64,000 nucleotides of DNA, taken from Mucilaginibacter aquaedulcis. Its GTDB lineage: Bacteria; Bacteroidota; Bacteroidia; Sphingobacteriales; Sphingobacteriaceae. Below are positions 8,587 to 17,542 of the stretch, one piece after another. Position 1 is the first letter of the stretch. Each line of letters starts with the position of its first letter. The stretch is taken from assembly GCF_030409325.1 (NCBI RefSeq), contig NZ_JAUFPR010000001.1, positions 744,001-808,000 of the forward strand. Direction: 5' to 3'. The position numbers and the translations under genes were made by a program. The notes beneath the pieces are model-generated. The model was not told where the DNA came from and did no database searches. It saw nothing but the letters and a program-made list of their open reading frames with translations.

Positions 8587-9153
8587 TTACTTCCCTAACT
8601 TTTCAATGATCTCATCGGTAGTACCAATTTCACCAATGCGCGGGAAAATGAATTTAAAGCTATGTTTGTGTGCGTCTTCAAATAAATCGGTCATGGCATC
8701 GCTGGCAAAAGCAATATTGTAGCCATATTCATTGGCGCTGCGGGCGGTACCTTCAACCCCTATGCTGGTTGCAACACCGGCCAGTACAATACCGGTAATA
8801 CCTTTTTTCTGCAATTCGGCATGTAAGGCTGTGTTATAAAAAGCATTCCAGGTTTCTTTGGTAATGCGGATATCTTCGTTCTGTATTTTTATTTCGGGTA
8901 CAATATCAAGCGCGCCATCTGGTAAGCTTGTCATAGCCGGAGATTTTGCATCCTTGCGTGTTTTTGATGCAGCCGAACCTACCGGGTTTACGTTCACTAT
9001 CACCACAGGCAAACCCGCCTCGCGAAACGCGGCAACCAGTTTGGCAGAATTGTCAATTACCGGGCCTATTGGATGGGCCGCAGGTAATTGTACTACCAGC
9101 TGTTGCAAATCAATTAATACTAAAGCGGTGTTTTTATCAAATGTAGTTATCAT
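8587..9153 (-). CDS. Isochorismatase-family protein lacking the catalytic cysteine
   Basis: A 188-residue cytoplasmic protein with the cysteine-hydrolase / isochorismatase fold. D15 (LIDLQQ) and K99 (ITKETW) sit where catalytic Asp and Lys are expected. The nucleophile position in GVATSIGVEGTAR is G132, where nicotinamidase-type members have Cys. A glycine here is also found in true isochorismatases of the PhzD/EntB type, which need no Cys nucleophile, so a C-O hydrolase or an altered activity is possible. It is the last gene of a MarR / MFS / hydrolase operon, 20 bp behind the transporter. Confidence 0.88.
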   Translation of the reverse strand: MITTFDKNTALVLIDLQQLVVQLPAAHPIGPVIDNSAKLVAAFREAGLPVVIVNVNPVGSAASKTRKDAKSPAMTSLPDGALDIVPEIKIQNEDIRITKETWNAFYNTALHAELQKKGITGIVLAGVATSIGVEGTARSANEYGYNIAFASDAMTDLFEDAHKHSFKFIFPRIGEIGTTDEIIEKLGK

Positions 9154-9173
9154 GGTTTATGTGTTTTTGTTTA

Positions 9174-10433
9174 TTAAGCGAGTGTATTAATGGGTTGTTG
9201 TTCAAGCGTGGGTTGGGTAACCTTTTTAAGTTTACTCCTGCGTAAAAAGCGGAAATGAAGTAAACCGATCAGCAAGGCAACCCCACCCTCAAGCATAACA
9301 GTATCCTGGGTACCTATCCATTGCGAAACGGCACCTACAAGCAGCCCCCCAAGCGGTTGCATACCAAAAAATGCCATGGCATAAAAGCTGATCACCCGGC
9401 CACGCATTTCTGGCGATACCGTGGTTTGAATCAGGGTATTACTGATGGTGATCTGTGACATCATGCCAAAACCGGTAATGGCGGCAAACAGCAGCGCCAG
9501 CGGATAACTGGGCATATGCGAAAAGATGACCAGCCCCCCGCCGAATATCAGCGTATTAATGGCCAGTATCTTTTTCAGGTTATGCCCCGGTTTTAACGAT
9601 GCCAGGTAAATAGCACCTGAGAAAGCCCCTAACCCTATCACACTATCAATAACCCCAAAGGTTGATGCCGTACCTTTAAAAATATCTTTGGCATACACAG
9701 GTATCATGGTACTGAACGGCAATACCATTAAACTGATCAGCGAAAGCATAATGATCACGAACTTGATAGATGGCGTATTGTTGATGTAGGTAAAACCTTC
9801 CTTCAGCTCAAAAAAGATGTTCTTATCATGCTTTTTTGTTTCTGCCTTAGGCAGGCGCATCATGAGCAGGGAGCCTATTACGGCGATAAAGCTCAGCGCG
9901 TTGGCACCAAAACATACGGTATCGCCAAATTTTTCCAGTACCAACCCGGCTATGCCCGGCCCTACCAGCCGCGACAAGTTTACCATGGATGAATTAAGCG
10001 CCAAAGCATTAGGCAGATCGGCCTTGCTGTTCACCATTTCATAAACCAATGATTGCCTTGCGGGCACATCAAACGCGTTTATGAAACCCAGTACCGCGCT
10101 CAGGGCTATTATTTCCCACACCACATAGTGCCCCCAGAAAACCAAAGCGGTTACCAGCACCGCCTGTATCATGGAGGCTACCTGCGTGGCTATCAATAAA
10201 TTAAAACGATTATAACGATCGGCAGCTACACCGCCCAAAAATGAGAACAGGAACGATGGAAACATGCTGGCAAATAAAGACAAACCCAGCATAAATTCTG
10301 AATGAGTGAGATCATATACTACCCAGCTTACTGCTGTTTTTTGCATCCATGTGCCTACTAACGATATGGATTGCCCGGTAAAGTACAACCGGTAATTTCT
10401 ACTTTTAAAAGCGTTAAATGTACTAATATTCAT
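9174..10433 (-). CDS. MFS transporter, EntS-like exporter
   Basis: A 419-residue major facilitator with about 12 membrane helices. It begins with the MFS_3/EntS-like signature SRNYRLYFTGQSISLVGTWM and carries the loop motif GGVAADRYNR between helices 2 and 3. Such proteins export siderophores, drugs or small metabolites by proton antiport. It lies between a MarR-family regulator (26 bp upstream) and an isochorismatase-fold enzyme (20 bp downstream) on one strand, so the three are almost certainly one transcript. The substrate is unknown; a cyclic or aromatic compound would fit both neighbours. Confidence 0.93.
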   Translation of the reverse strand: MNISTFNAFKSRNYRLYFTGQSISLVGTWMQKTAVSWVVYDLTHSEFMLGLSLFASMFPSFLFSFLGGVAADRYNRFNLLIATQVASMIQAVLVTALVFWGHYVVWEIIALSAVLGFINAFDVPARQSLVYEMVNSKADLPNALALNSSMVNLSRLVGPGIAGLVLEKFGDTVCFGANALSFIAVIGSLLMMRLPKAETKKHDKNIFFELKEGFTYINNTPSIKFVIIMLSLISLMVLPFSTMIPVYAKDIFKGTASTFGVIDSVIGLGAFSGAIYLASLKPGHNLKKILAINTLIFGGGLVIFSHMPSYPLALLFAAITGFGMMSQITISNTLIQTTVSPEMRGRVISFYAMAFFGMQPLGGLLVGAVSQWIGTQDTVMLEGGVALLIGLLHFRFLRRSKLKKVTQPTLEQQPINTLA

Positions 10434-10459
10434 TACTCACTTCCCCTATTCACCGGGGA

Positions 10460-10897
10460 TCAATCAAAATCAACTAATTTGGTTAACGGGCCTATGGCCT
10501 TTTTTAACAGGGCTTTTTCTTCTTCGGTACAGGTGGCATCCAGCGCTTTGTTCAACCATTCCTCGCGTTCATGACGTACCTGGTAAAGCAGGGTTCGCCC
10601 CTCGTCTGATAAGGTAATGATGGCCTTGCGCTTATCCGTTTCAGATATACGCCTTTTAATGATACCCAGCAGCAGCAGCTTATTCAATATCTGCGACATG
10701 CTTTGCGTGGTTATTTTCTCCATAGCAGCCAGTTCAGTGGGCAGCAATTCTCCATGCTGATCAAGCAACGCAATGGTTGATCGTTCGGTGAGCGACAATT
10801 GCGCAGCTGTCGACGATTCTTTACGCATTTTTTTGGTAAGGCGGGTTACTACGGCACGCAGCTCAGAGGCCAGCAGGATATCATTTTCCTTTGTCAT
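10460..10897 (-). CDS. MarR-family transcriptional regulator
   Basis: A 145-residue winged-helix regulator. The recognition helix region reads ITTQSMSQILNKLLLLG, and the wing contains RRISETDKRKAIITLSDEG. MarR proteins bind palindromes as dimers and release them when a phenolic or other ligand binds. A near-perfect palindrome overlies its own promoter (10907-10926), which suggests autoregulation of the regulator / exporter / hydrolase operon. It is the first gene of that operon. Confidence 0.93.
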   Translation of the reverse strand: MTKENDILLASELRAVVTRLTKKMRKESSTAAQLSLTERSTIALLDQHGELLPTELAAMEKITTQSMSQILNKLLLLGIIKRRISETDKRKAIITLSDEGRTLLYQVRHEREEWLNKALDATCTEEEKALLKKAIGPLTKLVDFD

Positions 10898-10906
10898 ATA
10901 TTTATT

Positions 10907-10938
10907 AAGTAAACTTGTAAGTTTACCTTACAAATATA
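10907..10938 (-). promoter_or_regulatory. Promoter and palindromic operator of the MarR operon
   Basis: On the minus strand a -7 element TATATTTG (10938-10931) is followed by GTAAACTTGTAAGTTTAC (10909-10926), an inverted repeat with perfect 8-bp arms and a 2-bp spacer. The repeat would cover the transcription start, as expected for MarR autorepression. Confidence 0.65.
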
Positions 10939-11048
10939 AGGATTATATTATCCGCTGAATGTCATAAAGGAAAAACGCCGCCCTGCTTAAAAATTACTTA
11001 ACTATTAAATAAAACCCGATCAAAACCTTCACCTTTGTATCATTGAAT

Positions 11049-11441
11049 ATGGAGCCCAAACACGATATAGCAAACCTTGATGATATTAAACTACTGGTAG
11101 ATACTTTTTATACCAAGGTGGCCGGGGATGCTTTGCTTGCTCCTATTTTTGGCGAACGCCTTGGTGATCATTGGGAACCTCACCTCGAAAAAATGTATAC
11201 CTTTTGGCAAACCGTTTTGCTGGAAGAATATACTTACAACGGCGCTCCATTTCCTCCTCACGCTGAGCTTCCGGTTGATAGCTCTCACTTTGAAACCTGG
11301 TTAAGCCTGTTTGCCGATACCCTGGACAGCTTATTCAGCGGCCCCAAAACCGACGAGGCTAAATGGCGCGCGGGTAAAATGGCCCAAATGTTTCAGCTGA
11401 AAATAGCCCACTTCAAAAACAACAGGCTGAATATATTATAG
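11049..11441 (+). CDS. Group III truncated haemoglobin
   Basis: A 130-residue haem protein. The sequence DTFYTKVAGDALLAPIF, the segment HWEPHLEKMYTFWQTVL and the proximal-histidine region around H80 (DSSHFETWL) match group III (trHbP) truncated globins. Such proteins bind O2 or NO and are often linked to redox or nitrosative chemistry. I start at ATG 11049, because the in-frame TTG two codons upstream is unnecessary. A weak promoter-like CACCTTTG lies at 11030-11037. The next gene is in the same direction but has its own promoter. Confidence 0.92.
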   Translation: MEPKHDIANLDDIKLLVDTFYTKVAGDALLAPIFGERLGDHWEPHLEKMYTFWQTVLLEEYTYNGAPFPPHAELPVDSSHFETWLSLFADTLDSLFSGPKTDEAKWRAGKMAQMFQLKIAHFKNNRLNIL

Positions 11442-11472
11442 CATTGCCTTGCCGGGCATAAAGGCAATTTTG

Positions 11473-11480
11473 TAAGTTTG
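11473..11480 (+). promoter_or_regulatory. Promoter of the GH25 gene (leaderless arrangement)
   Basis: TAAGTTTG is a -7 element, with TTG at 11449-11451 placed 21 nt upstream. It ends 4 nt before the GTG start at 11485, which supports that non-ATG start and predicts a leaderless mRNA. Confidence 0.6.
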
Positions 11481-11484
11481 CACC

Positions 11485-12384
11485 GTGCCGCCTCCAGTTA
11501 AAAAAACGCCTCCTGTTGTTAAAGACAAACCTCCTGTAAAACCAAAAGCTACGGTAAAAAGAAAAACCGCTGCCCAAAAGAAAAAGGAGCAAACCACCAA
11601 AGTATACTGGAGAATAGCCATTGCAGGTTTACTGCTGATACTGCTTTCACCATTTTATTATGGCTATGTATTGAGAAGTTTTAGCGCTACCTGGCGCTGG
11701 ATCATGGATATTGGGCAGGATACCAACTACCGCAACTACAAAAGTTTTAACGTACGCATACCATCGGGCTATACGGTTCATGGTATTGATGTATCTTCAT
11801 ACCAGGGCAAAATAAACTGGCAAAAGGTAAAAGCAATGGATGACGATGGTGTGCATATCACCTTTGCCTTTATTAAAGCTACCGAGGGCGTACTTAGCAT
11901 GGATCCTTATTTTCAGCGTAATTGGCGTGAAGCCCCTAAAGCCGGTATTGTTTGCGGAGCTTATCATTACTTTTTACCGCAAAAAAGCGGGGTTTGGCAG
12001 GCCCGGTTCTTTTTACAAACTGTAAAAGTTGAAAAAGGCGACCTCCCCATGGTAGTTGATGTGGAGCAGCTTTACAAAACCACACCCGAAAAAATGCGCG
12101 AGCAGCTCATGTTGTTTGTTAATCACATTGAAAATAAAACCGGTGTAAAACCCATTATTTATACCAACATCAGCTTTTATCATGATTACCTGCAGGGTTA
12201 TTTTGATGATTATATGCTATGGATTGCTCACTACTACCAGCCGGTATTGAATGTAAGCAATAATACCAACTGGCAGTTTTGGCAGCACTCAGATAAGGCC
12301 CGCATCAATGGCATCAGCCAAAAGGTTGATTTTAATATTTTCAAAGGCGATAGTACTGCTTTTCAGAAACTCCTGATCCCTTAA
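11485..12384 (+). CDS. Membrane-anchored GH25 lysozyme (muramidase)
   Basis: A 299-residue peptidoglycan hydrolase. Residues 1-40 are Pro/Lys-rich and cytoplasmic, 42-62 form a membrane anchor, and the rest is a GH25 barrel. GH25 residues are visible: D102 in GIDVSSYQG, and D192/E194 in VVDVEQ, plus FAFIKATEG and GAYHYF. It should cleave the MurNAc-GlcNAc bond in periplasmic peptidoglycan, probably in wall remodelling. The start is GTG, chosen from the promoter position. It converges with the next gene, with 3 bp between the stop codons. Confidence 0.92.
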   Translation: MPPPVKKTPPVVKDKPPVKPKATVKRKTAAQKKKEQTTKVYWRIAIAGLLLILLSPFYYGYVLRSFSATWRWIMDIGQDTNYRNYKSFNVRIPSGYTVHGIDVSSYQGKINWQKVKAMDDDGVHITFAFIKATEGVLSMDPYFQRNWREAPKAGIVCGAYHYFLPQKSGVWQARFFLQTVKVEKGDLPMVVDVEQLYKTTPEKMREQLMLFVNHIENKTGVKPIIYTNISFYHDYLQGYFDDYMLWIAHYYQPVLNVSNNTNWQFWQHSDKARINGISQKVDFNIFKGDSTAFQKLLIP

Positions 12385-12387
12385 GCT

Positions 12388-13758
12388 TCAATAAACAATC
12401 TTGCTGAATGGGATACCCACCGTTACACCAATGGAGGTTTTATTGCCGGGCAACTGTATTTTGCCGATGGTATTGCTCATATCAACAAATAGTAGCTGGC
12501 ATTCAAAATTTATGGCCGGGGCGCCTTTTTTATCTATCAAAACAATGGGTATGCCCAGTATAGAATTAAGCGCGTGATAGGTACCAAAATTTTTCTCCAT
12601 CCTGAAACTTACCCCCACATGAGAATTGCCAGGAATGTACACCAGTTTGCCCGATACCGCCGGGGTAAAAAAGTTACGGTAATTACCTATAAAACGATTG
12701 CCTCCGTTTATGGTAACTATCTCGGTTCCGTTAGCAGCCGGGCTACCGTTTACATCCGCCTGGTAAAGGAGGCCGCTTTGAATGGCGTTGTTTACAAAGC
12801 CTTTGCCGTTTAAGGTAAAAAATATCCTGCCAATTTTAGGGCTTTCAAAAAAGCGGGTGTGGGTTAAAAAAACCTCAAACGGATAGTTATGACGCTGCGA
12901 AACGTCTGAACCAACATCTGTACCCACCTGAAATTTTTGCGGGATGATAGGCAAATAAACACCAAAGGTTGTCCAGTTATCGGTAACCAGGTTAAAATTA
13001 TTGCTTTGCACCAGGAGATCTGATTGCGCTTCTGAAAACTTTTGCAAGTATTCCAGTCGCAGGGCTGCATAAAAATCACGCCGCAGGGTATTTCTTGCTG
13101 ATGTTAAGCTTTGGCCGGGAACTTCAGATTGTTTAACGGAGTCAAGGGCGCGTTCATAATCACTCGCCTTGGTTTTCAGTTCGGCGGCAAGGCTATTTAA
13201 AAGCACTGCCCTTTGTGCATCTATGGCAAATTTTTGGCTATCGCAATTGTTGTAATGGGTAACCGGTTTACCCATCCACGTTTTTTGAAGGGCAAAACCC
13301 AGCTGATTATTAAAATACTTGTTGGAAAACCTGCTTGAATAAGTATTGGCCACATTTACCCTGGCACCAACAATAACAAAGCTTCGCACATAATCATCAG
13401 AATCAACAGGCTGGTGAAAATTATGGTTGATGGATAGACGCCCCTCGGCGGTGTTCAGGTTCACATAATTTTTATAGAGCGACAGATCGGTACCGTCAGA
13501 AAGATAGGAACTCACCTTATTGTTCAGGAAAACATTCATCGCCTTATTACTGATCAGCATCCCCTTGCCTAAACTACATGGTGTACCGGCAACTTTAGCG
13601 TTCACCTGCCTTAACTGGGTTATGATCTGATCTGTAGTTTGGCCATGGGTAAGCGTGGCTATAAAGCTAAGCATCGCGAAAAAGCATAACCTTCCCCACC
13701 AATACTTAATACTTGAGTATGACTTATATATTAAACTATCACTTTGTTCAGGCCCCAT
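12388..13758 (-). CDS. Secreted protein of unknown function
   Basis: A 456-residue protein with a hydrophobic export segment (about residues 20-40, CFFAMLSFIATLTHGQ), so it is probably periplasmic or outer-membrane. The rest has many Asn/Tyr-rich strands (such as NTYSSRFSNKYFNNQLG) but no family that I recognise. Its 5' end overlaps the 3' end of the upstream FAD-dependent oxidoreductase by 28 bp, so the two are translationally coupled. An alternative later start would remove most of the signal region and is less likely. Confidence 0.78.
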   Translation of the reverse strand: MGPEQSDSLIYKSYSSIKYWWGRLCFFAMLSFIATLTHGQTTDQIITQLRQVNAKVAGTPCSLGKGMLISNKAMNVFLNNKVSSYLSDGTDLSLYKNYVNLNTAEGRLSINHNFHQPVDSDDYVRSFVIVGARVNVANTYSSRFSNKYFNNQLGFALQKTWMGKPVTHYNNCDSQKFAIDAQRAVLLNSLAAELKTKASDYERALDSVKQSEVPGQSLTSARNTLRRDFYAALRLEYLQKFSEAQSDLLVQSNNFNLVTDNWTTFGVYLPIIPQKFQVGTDVGSDVSQRHNYPFEVFLTHTRFFESPKIGRIFFTLNGKGFVNNAIQSGLLYQADVNGSPAANGTEIVTINGGNRFIGNYRNFFTPAVSGKLVYIPGNSHVGVSFRMEKNFGTYHALNSILGIPIVLIDKKGAPAINFECQLLFVDMSNTIGKIQLPGNKTSIGVTVGIPFSKIVY

Positions 13759-15245
13759 TGCTCTAAAATTGGATTAGTGAAAACCCTCATACTATCGGCA
13801 TCAAGCAGCTTGTTACGGGCAGCTATCCATGAATCAACAGCCGGGCCGTACATGTTAGCCAAACGCTCGGGCGATAACTCGTTTACTTTGCCCCAATGAA
13901 AGGTAAAGGGGATCTGCTCGTCCTCTAACTTTTTCCAAACGTTGGTGTAAAAAGTATAGGTTTTGTCAGAAAAAGCAGCATCAAGCTCCATAACACAGGT
14001 ATGTGTATACCGGGTAAAGCCAAGCGTTGCCTTAGTTTGATTTACAAACCTGAATGAGAACAGGCCTGCAAAGGGCCCTATGGTTTTATTCACACTCAGC
14101 ATCAGATCGGCAACGCGGGTGCTAAACTCAATCGGGAAACCTACCGCAGCGCTCAATAGCTTGCCACGTAGGGTGGTGTTGCTAAAAATTTCACCCAGAG
14201 TGCCAAGCTGTTTATCATAAAGGGTAAGGCTTGCTCCAAGTACCTTGGTTACCAGTGTAGGCACTATAGCAGGCAAGGCATCGCTTATGGTGCCTATAAA
14301 ACATGGTGCATCATCTCCGGGGCCAATGCCTGCAGGGTTATCAACCGGTGCCTTATAGCCTGCTGCAAACGGGCGCTTATACATGGTGGTAACGTATGCA
14401 CCCTTATCCATATCATAAGGATTAAGCAATACTGCAAAATGGTATGGCCTTTCGGTGCCGCCGGGTAAATTGGCTTTGCTGAAATCAAGCGTGTTCATGA
14501 TGTTTTTTATCGAATCATCATAAGGCACACGCTGCATATAGGCTTCAAGCAAAAACAGGTCCTCGGTTTCAATCATTACTCCGTGAATAATGCCAAAGCT
14601 TCCAAAACTAACAAGCACTGCATTAAACAGATCATCATCCTGCACCAGCTCTGTTTTCAGGTGATCAATAAAAAGCGGCGATACCACCGGGGCCGAAGCC
14701 CGCTCTAACCAAATATGTTTATTTGGGCCGGTGATAAGATGTATACCAACCACATAATCCTGTACCCCACCAACATCAAAGGCCGAACCATGAGCGCCTG
14801 TGCCCATAGCCCCGCCAAGGGTTTGCCCATTACTTGCACCTGAGGCTTTTAACGATTGGTTCTTTTGCCTTAAATATTTACCCAGTTCCCAAATACCGGT
14901 TCCGCTTTGTGCAAAAAGCAGGTGCCTGGGCTGGCCCTTGTACGCAGGTGAAACGCTGCCTTCAGTAATATCAAATACGGTATTAAGGGGTTTGGTATCC
15001 AACATAATGCCATCCTGCACGGTGGCAATCTTTGTCCATGACCAGCCTGCTCCTAATGCGCGCAGGGGCGTGTTGGTGGTAATGGCCTTGCCTATCAAAT
15101 CCTGTAGGTTTTTGGTGCTGTCGTTATAGCCATCAAGGGCATCCAGTGCGTCCTCATTGCCCAACACGTACATATCCTTAATATTTTCTACAAATATTTC
15201 ATGCCGGTTTTCCCAGGTCTTATCACCTGTTTTAATAACTTTCAT
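13731..15245 (-). CDS. FAD-linked oxidase (VAO / aldonolactone-oxidase type)
   Basis: A 504-residue flavoprotein. The FAD_binding_4 (PCMH) region is at about 40-220, with LRALGAGWSW, SGASNGQTLGGAMGTGAHGS and VQDYVVGIHLI. The C-terminal half fits D-arabinono-1,4-lactone / sugar-acid oxidases, including the terminal LWxx-type substrate region rich in aromatic residues. I move the start from the upstream in-frame codon to ATG 15245 (MKVIKTGDKTW). No export signal is seen, although the neighbours are secreted. It lies 11 bp after a Bor-like lipoprotein and overlaps a secreted protein, forming a three-gene operon. The substrate is unknown. Confidence 0.85.
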   Translation of the reverse strand: MKVIKTGDKTWENRHEIFVENIKDMYVLGNEDALDALDGYNDSTKNLQDLIGKAITTNTPLRALGAGWSWTKIATVQDGIMLDTKPLNTVFDITEGSVSPAYKGQPRHLLFAQSGTGIWELGKYLRQKNQSLKASGASNGQTLGGAMGTGAHGSAFDVGGVQDYVVGIHLITGPNKHIWLERASAPVVSPLFIDHLKTELVQDDDLFNAVLVSFGSFGIIHGVMIETEDLFLLEAYMQRVPYDDSIKNIMNTLDFSKANLPGGTERPYHFAVLLNPYDMDKGAYVTTMYKRPFAAGYKAPVDNPAGIGPGDDAPCFIGTISDALPAIVPTLVTKVLGASLTLYDKQLGTLGEIFSNTTLRGKLLSAAVGFPIEFSTRVADLMLSVNKTIGPFAGLFSFRFVNQTKATLGFTRYTHTCVMELDAAFSDKTYTFYTNVWKKLEDEQIPFTFHWGKVNELSPERLANMYGPAVDSWIAARNKLLDADSMRVFTNPILEQWGLNKVIV

Positions 15246-15256
15246 CTGCTGTCGGT

Positions 15257-15607
15257 TTAAAGTTTGCCTACTTTTTGGCAAGGTTTGCCACACTTCCACT
15301 CAATGCGGGTTGGGCTCCATATGCCCAGCGTAACCACTGTTAAAAGCGAGTAACCGAAATTGTTCCTCACGGTTACTTCGGCCATGCCATTAACACCCAG
15401 CGAATCGCAAATGGGTGTAGTTACTCGCTTAGGGCTTTGCACCAGACCCCAGAAATAAAAGTTTACCCTTTGACTTGAAACCTCGGTTCCGGCCTGTGCC
15501 TGCGTAGCAACGCGGGCGGTATAGCAGCTGTTTAAGGTAAGCGTGATGACCGTTGCTAACAAAAGTTTACGGCAATGACTTTTAAGTGAGTAATGCGGTG
15601 AAATCAT
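15257..15607 (-). CDS. Bor-family-like lipoprotein
   Basis: A 116-residue small protein with an N-terminal signal and a probable lipobox (TLTLNSC), so likely lipid-anchored. The mature part carries FYFWGLVQSP, a Cys segment (ICDSLGVNGMAEV) and LTVVTLGIWSPTRIEWKC, which resemble the Bor/Iss outer-membrane lipoproteins (typically TLGIYTPR near the end and two cysteines). In enteric bacteria and phage lambda, Bor is linked to serum resistance; the role here is unknown. It is the first gene of the operon with the FAD oxidase. Its upstream region is A/T-rich. Confidence 0.72.
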   Translation of the reverse strand: MISPHYSLKSHCRKLLLATVITLTLNSCYTARVATQAQAGTEVSSQRVNFYFWGLVQSPKRVTTPICDSLGVNGMAEVTVRNNFGYSLLTVVTLGIWSPTRIEWKCGKPCQKVGKL

Positions 15608-15790
15608 AAGGCTTGATGATTAAAGGGTACAACCTGAATTACATAATAAAGATACATAATTAACTCATTTACAGATTAGTGAAATTACCCGATTTTTATA
15701 CGTGATTTTACGTATTTTACAGCTAGGCCCTTAAAAAGGAAAAGGCCTTCCTGATGGGGAGGCCTTGGTTATGTTTATGAAGAAAAAAGC

Positions 15791-16492
15791 TTAATCTACT
15801 TTATTAAGCCTGCCTGAGCCGGTGTGTCTGTCTTCGCTAACCGTAGCGCCGCCAGCGTAATCTACCCCTCCTGAGCCGGTTATGTGCGAAGAAATGCTTT
15901 TAGTTGCGCGAATGGTAATACCACCCGAGCCGGTTACATTTGCCGATACGTTTTGTGCACTTAAAGATTTAGCCTCAATATTGCCCGATCCTGATATACG
16001 CAGGTTTGCCTCATCGGCAGTTCCTTTCAGATCAATACCGCCTGATCCGCTAAGTCTTGATTCCAATGAACCGGCTTTTACAGCGGCTTTCATATTACCT
16101 GAACCGCTTAGTATTACCTTAACATTTTGGCCGGTAAGCACGCCATCAAGATCAAGACTGCCCGAACCGCTGTTGGCAAGTGCTTCAAGCGATTTAGCGG
16201 TTACATAAATCTCGCCCCTTTTAATATCGCGGTGTTTGAATGAAAAATTGTTTTTAAAACCTATTTTCAGAACTCCGCCTACTACTTCGGTCTTTACATC
16301 GTTAATTACATCCTCATCAATATCAAGTTTAATGCTTTCGGTTCCGTTGATCTTTACGTGTACGTTAAATGGGCCGCCCGATTCAATGCTGCTGAAACCC
16401 GAAACAGACCTGGTTTGTCCGCCCTGGGCATAGGTAACAGAAGTCATCAGCGCTAAAGCCGATACAAATAAAATAAAGACATTTCTTTTCAT
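15791..16492 (-). CDS. Secreted head-GIN (DUF2807) domain protein
   Basis: A 233-residue exported protein (signal peptide to about residue 22). Residues 30-225 form the repetitive DUF2807 head-GIN beta-helix: RSVSGFSSIESGGPFNVHV at the start and repeated LSGSGN / GSGGI turns thereafter. This domain is very common in Bacteroidota periplasmic or surface proteins, and its biochemical role is not established. It is monocistronic with a spacer of about 180 bp on either side, and no regulator is attached. Confidence 0.9.
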   Translation of the reverse strand: MKRNVFILFVSALALMTSVTYAQGGQTRSVSGFSSIESGGPFNVHVKINGTESIKLDIDEDVINDVKTEVVGGVLKIGFKNNFSFKHRDIKRGEIYVTAKSLEALANSGSGSLDLDGVLTGQNVKVILSGSGNMKAAVKAGSLESRLSGSGGIDLKGTADEANLRISGSGNIEAKSLSAQNVSANVTGSGGITIRATKSISSHITGSGGVDYAGGATVSEDRHTGSGRLNKVD

Positions 16493-16647
16493 AACGTGGT
16501 TGTTTTTTTAATTAGACGCAGCATGAGGATAAATAGTTGCACCTAAAGCAGCGTTTTTCTTTTCAACATCGCGTTTTAGTTTTATTTTGGATGCAGTTTG
16601 CGCCAGGTTCACTTACTTATAGCGTAAACAACTAATGTAACAAAGCA

Positions 16648-17538
16648 TTGCCCGAGCAGTTTAAAAACTTTAACAAAACACGCATTGCCCCTACCCCAAG
16701 CGGCTTTTTGCATTTGGGCAATGTGCTTTCTTTTGCCATTACCGCTGCATTGGCCCAAAAAAGCGGAGCTAAAATATTGCTGCGGATTGATGATATGGAC
16801 AGGGCTCGGGCAGAGGAGCAATATATTCAGGATATTTTTGATACGCTTCATTTTTTGGAGATACCCTGGCATGAGGGGCCACGTAACGCTGAAGAATTTA
16901 ACGATAGCTATTCGCAAATGCACAGGCTGCATTTATACCAGGAGGCAATTGATCAGCTTCGTGAGGCGGATCTTGTTTTCGCCTGTACCTGTTCGCGCAA
17001 ACAGCTTATTGAAAATGCCTGTACCTGTTTTGAAAAAAGCATTCCGCTCAGCGCACCTGATGCCAGCTGGCGGTTGCGAACCAATAACAGCCATGAACTG
17101 ATCATCAAAAACCATAATGGCTTAACAGCGAGGGCTGTTTTACCTGTGGATATGCACAACTTTATCATCCGTAAAAAGGATAGTTTCCCCGCGTATCAAC
17201 TTACATCAGTTGTTGATGATATGCATTACGACGTTGATATGATAGTACGGGGGAATGACCTTTGGGCATCAACCCTGGCACAACAGGAACTGGCCCACGC
17301 TTTAGGTCGTGATAGTTTCAGGGATATAGCCTTTTATCACCACACTCTGCTTACTGATGATATTGATCAAAAGCTTTCCAAATCGGCCGGGGCCACATCC
17401 GTTCGCTACCTGCGCGAAAACGGCAAAACCCCGGCCGATGTGTATATGCTGATAGCTCGTATGTTGAATATTCAAAAACCCATCGGCAGCTTTATACAGC
17501 TTGCCGATGAATGGTTTCAGCAACAAAACCCAGCTTGA
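16648..17538 (+). CDS. gluQ: Glutamyl-Q tRNA(Asp) synthetase-like protein
   Basis: A 296-residue protein that is only the catalytic half of a glutamyl-tRNA synthetase. Class I motifs are present: RIAPTPSGFLHLGN (HIGH-type, 22-25) and KLSKS (242-246). A CTCSRKQ...CTC cysteine cluster fits the zinc site of GluQ/YadB proteins. There is no anticodon-binding domain (full GltX has about 500 residues). Known GluQ enzymes attach glutamate to queuosine in tRNA(Asp). The start is TTG, because the only nearby ATG is followed directly by a stop codon. It converges with a lipoprotein gene, 4 bp away. Confidence 0.85.
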   Translation: MPEQFKNFNKTRIAPTPSGFLHLGNVLSFAITAALAQKSGAKILLRIDDMDRARAEEQYIQDIFDTLHFLEIPWHEGPRNAEEFNDSYSQMHRLHLYQEAIDQLREADLVFACTCSRKQLIENACTCFEKSIPLSAPDASWRLRTNNSHELIIKNHNGLTARAVLPVDMHNFIIRKKDSFPAYQLTSVVDDMHYDVDMIVRGNDLWASTLAQQELAHALGRDSFRDIAFYHHTLLTDDIDQKLSKSAGATSVRYLRENGKTPADVYMLIARMLNIQKPIGSFIQLADEWFQQQNPA

Positions 17539-17542
17539 TTGC

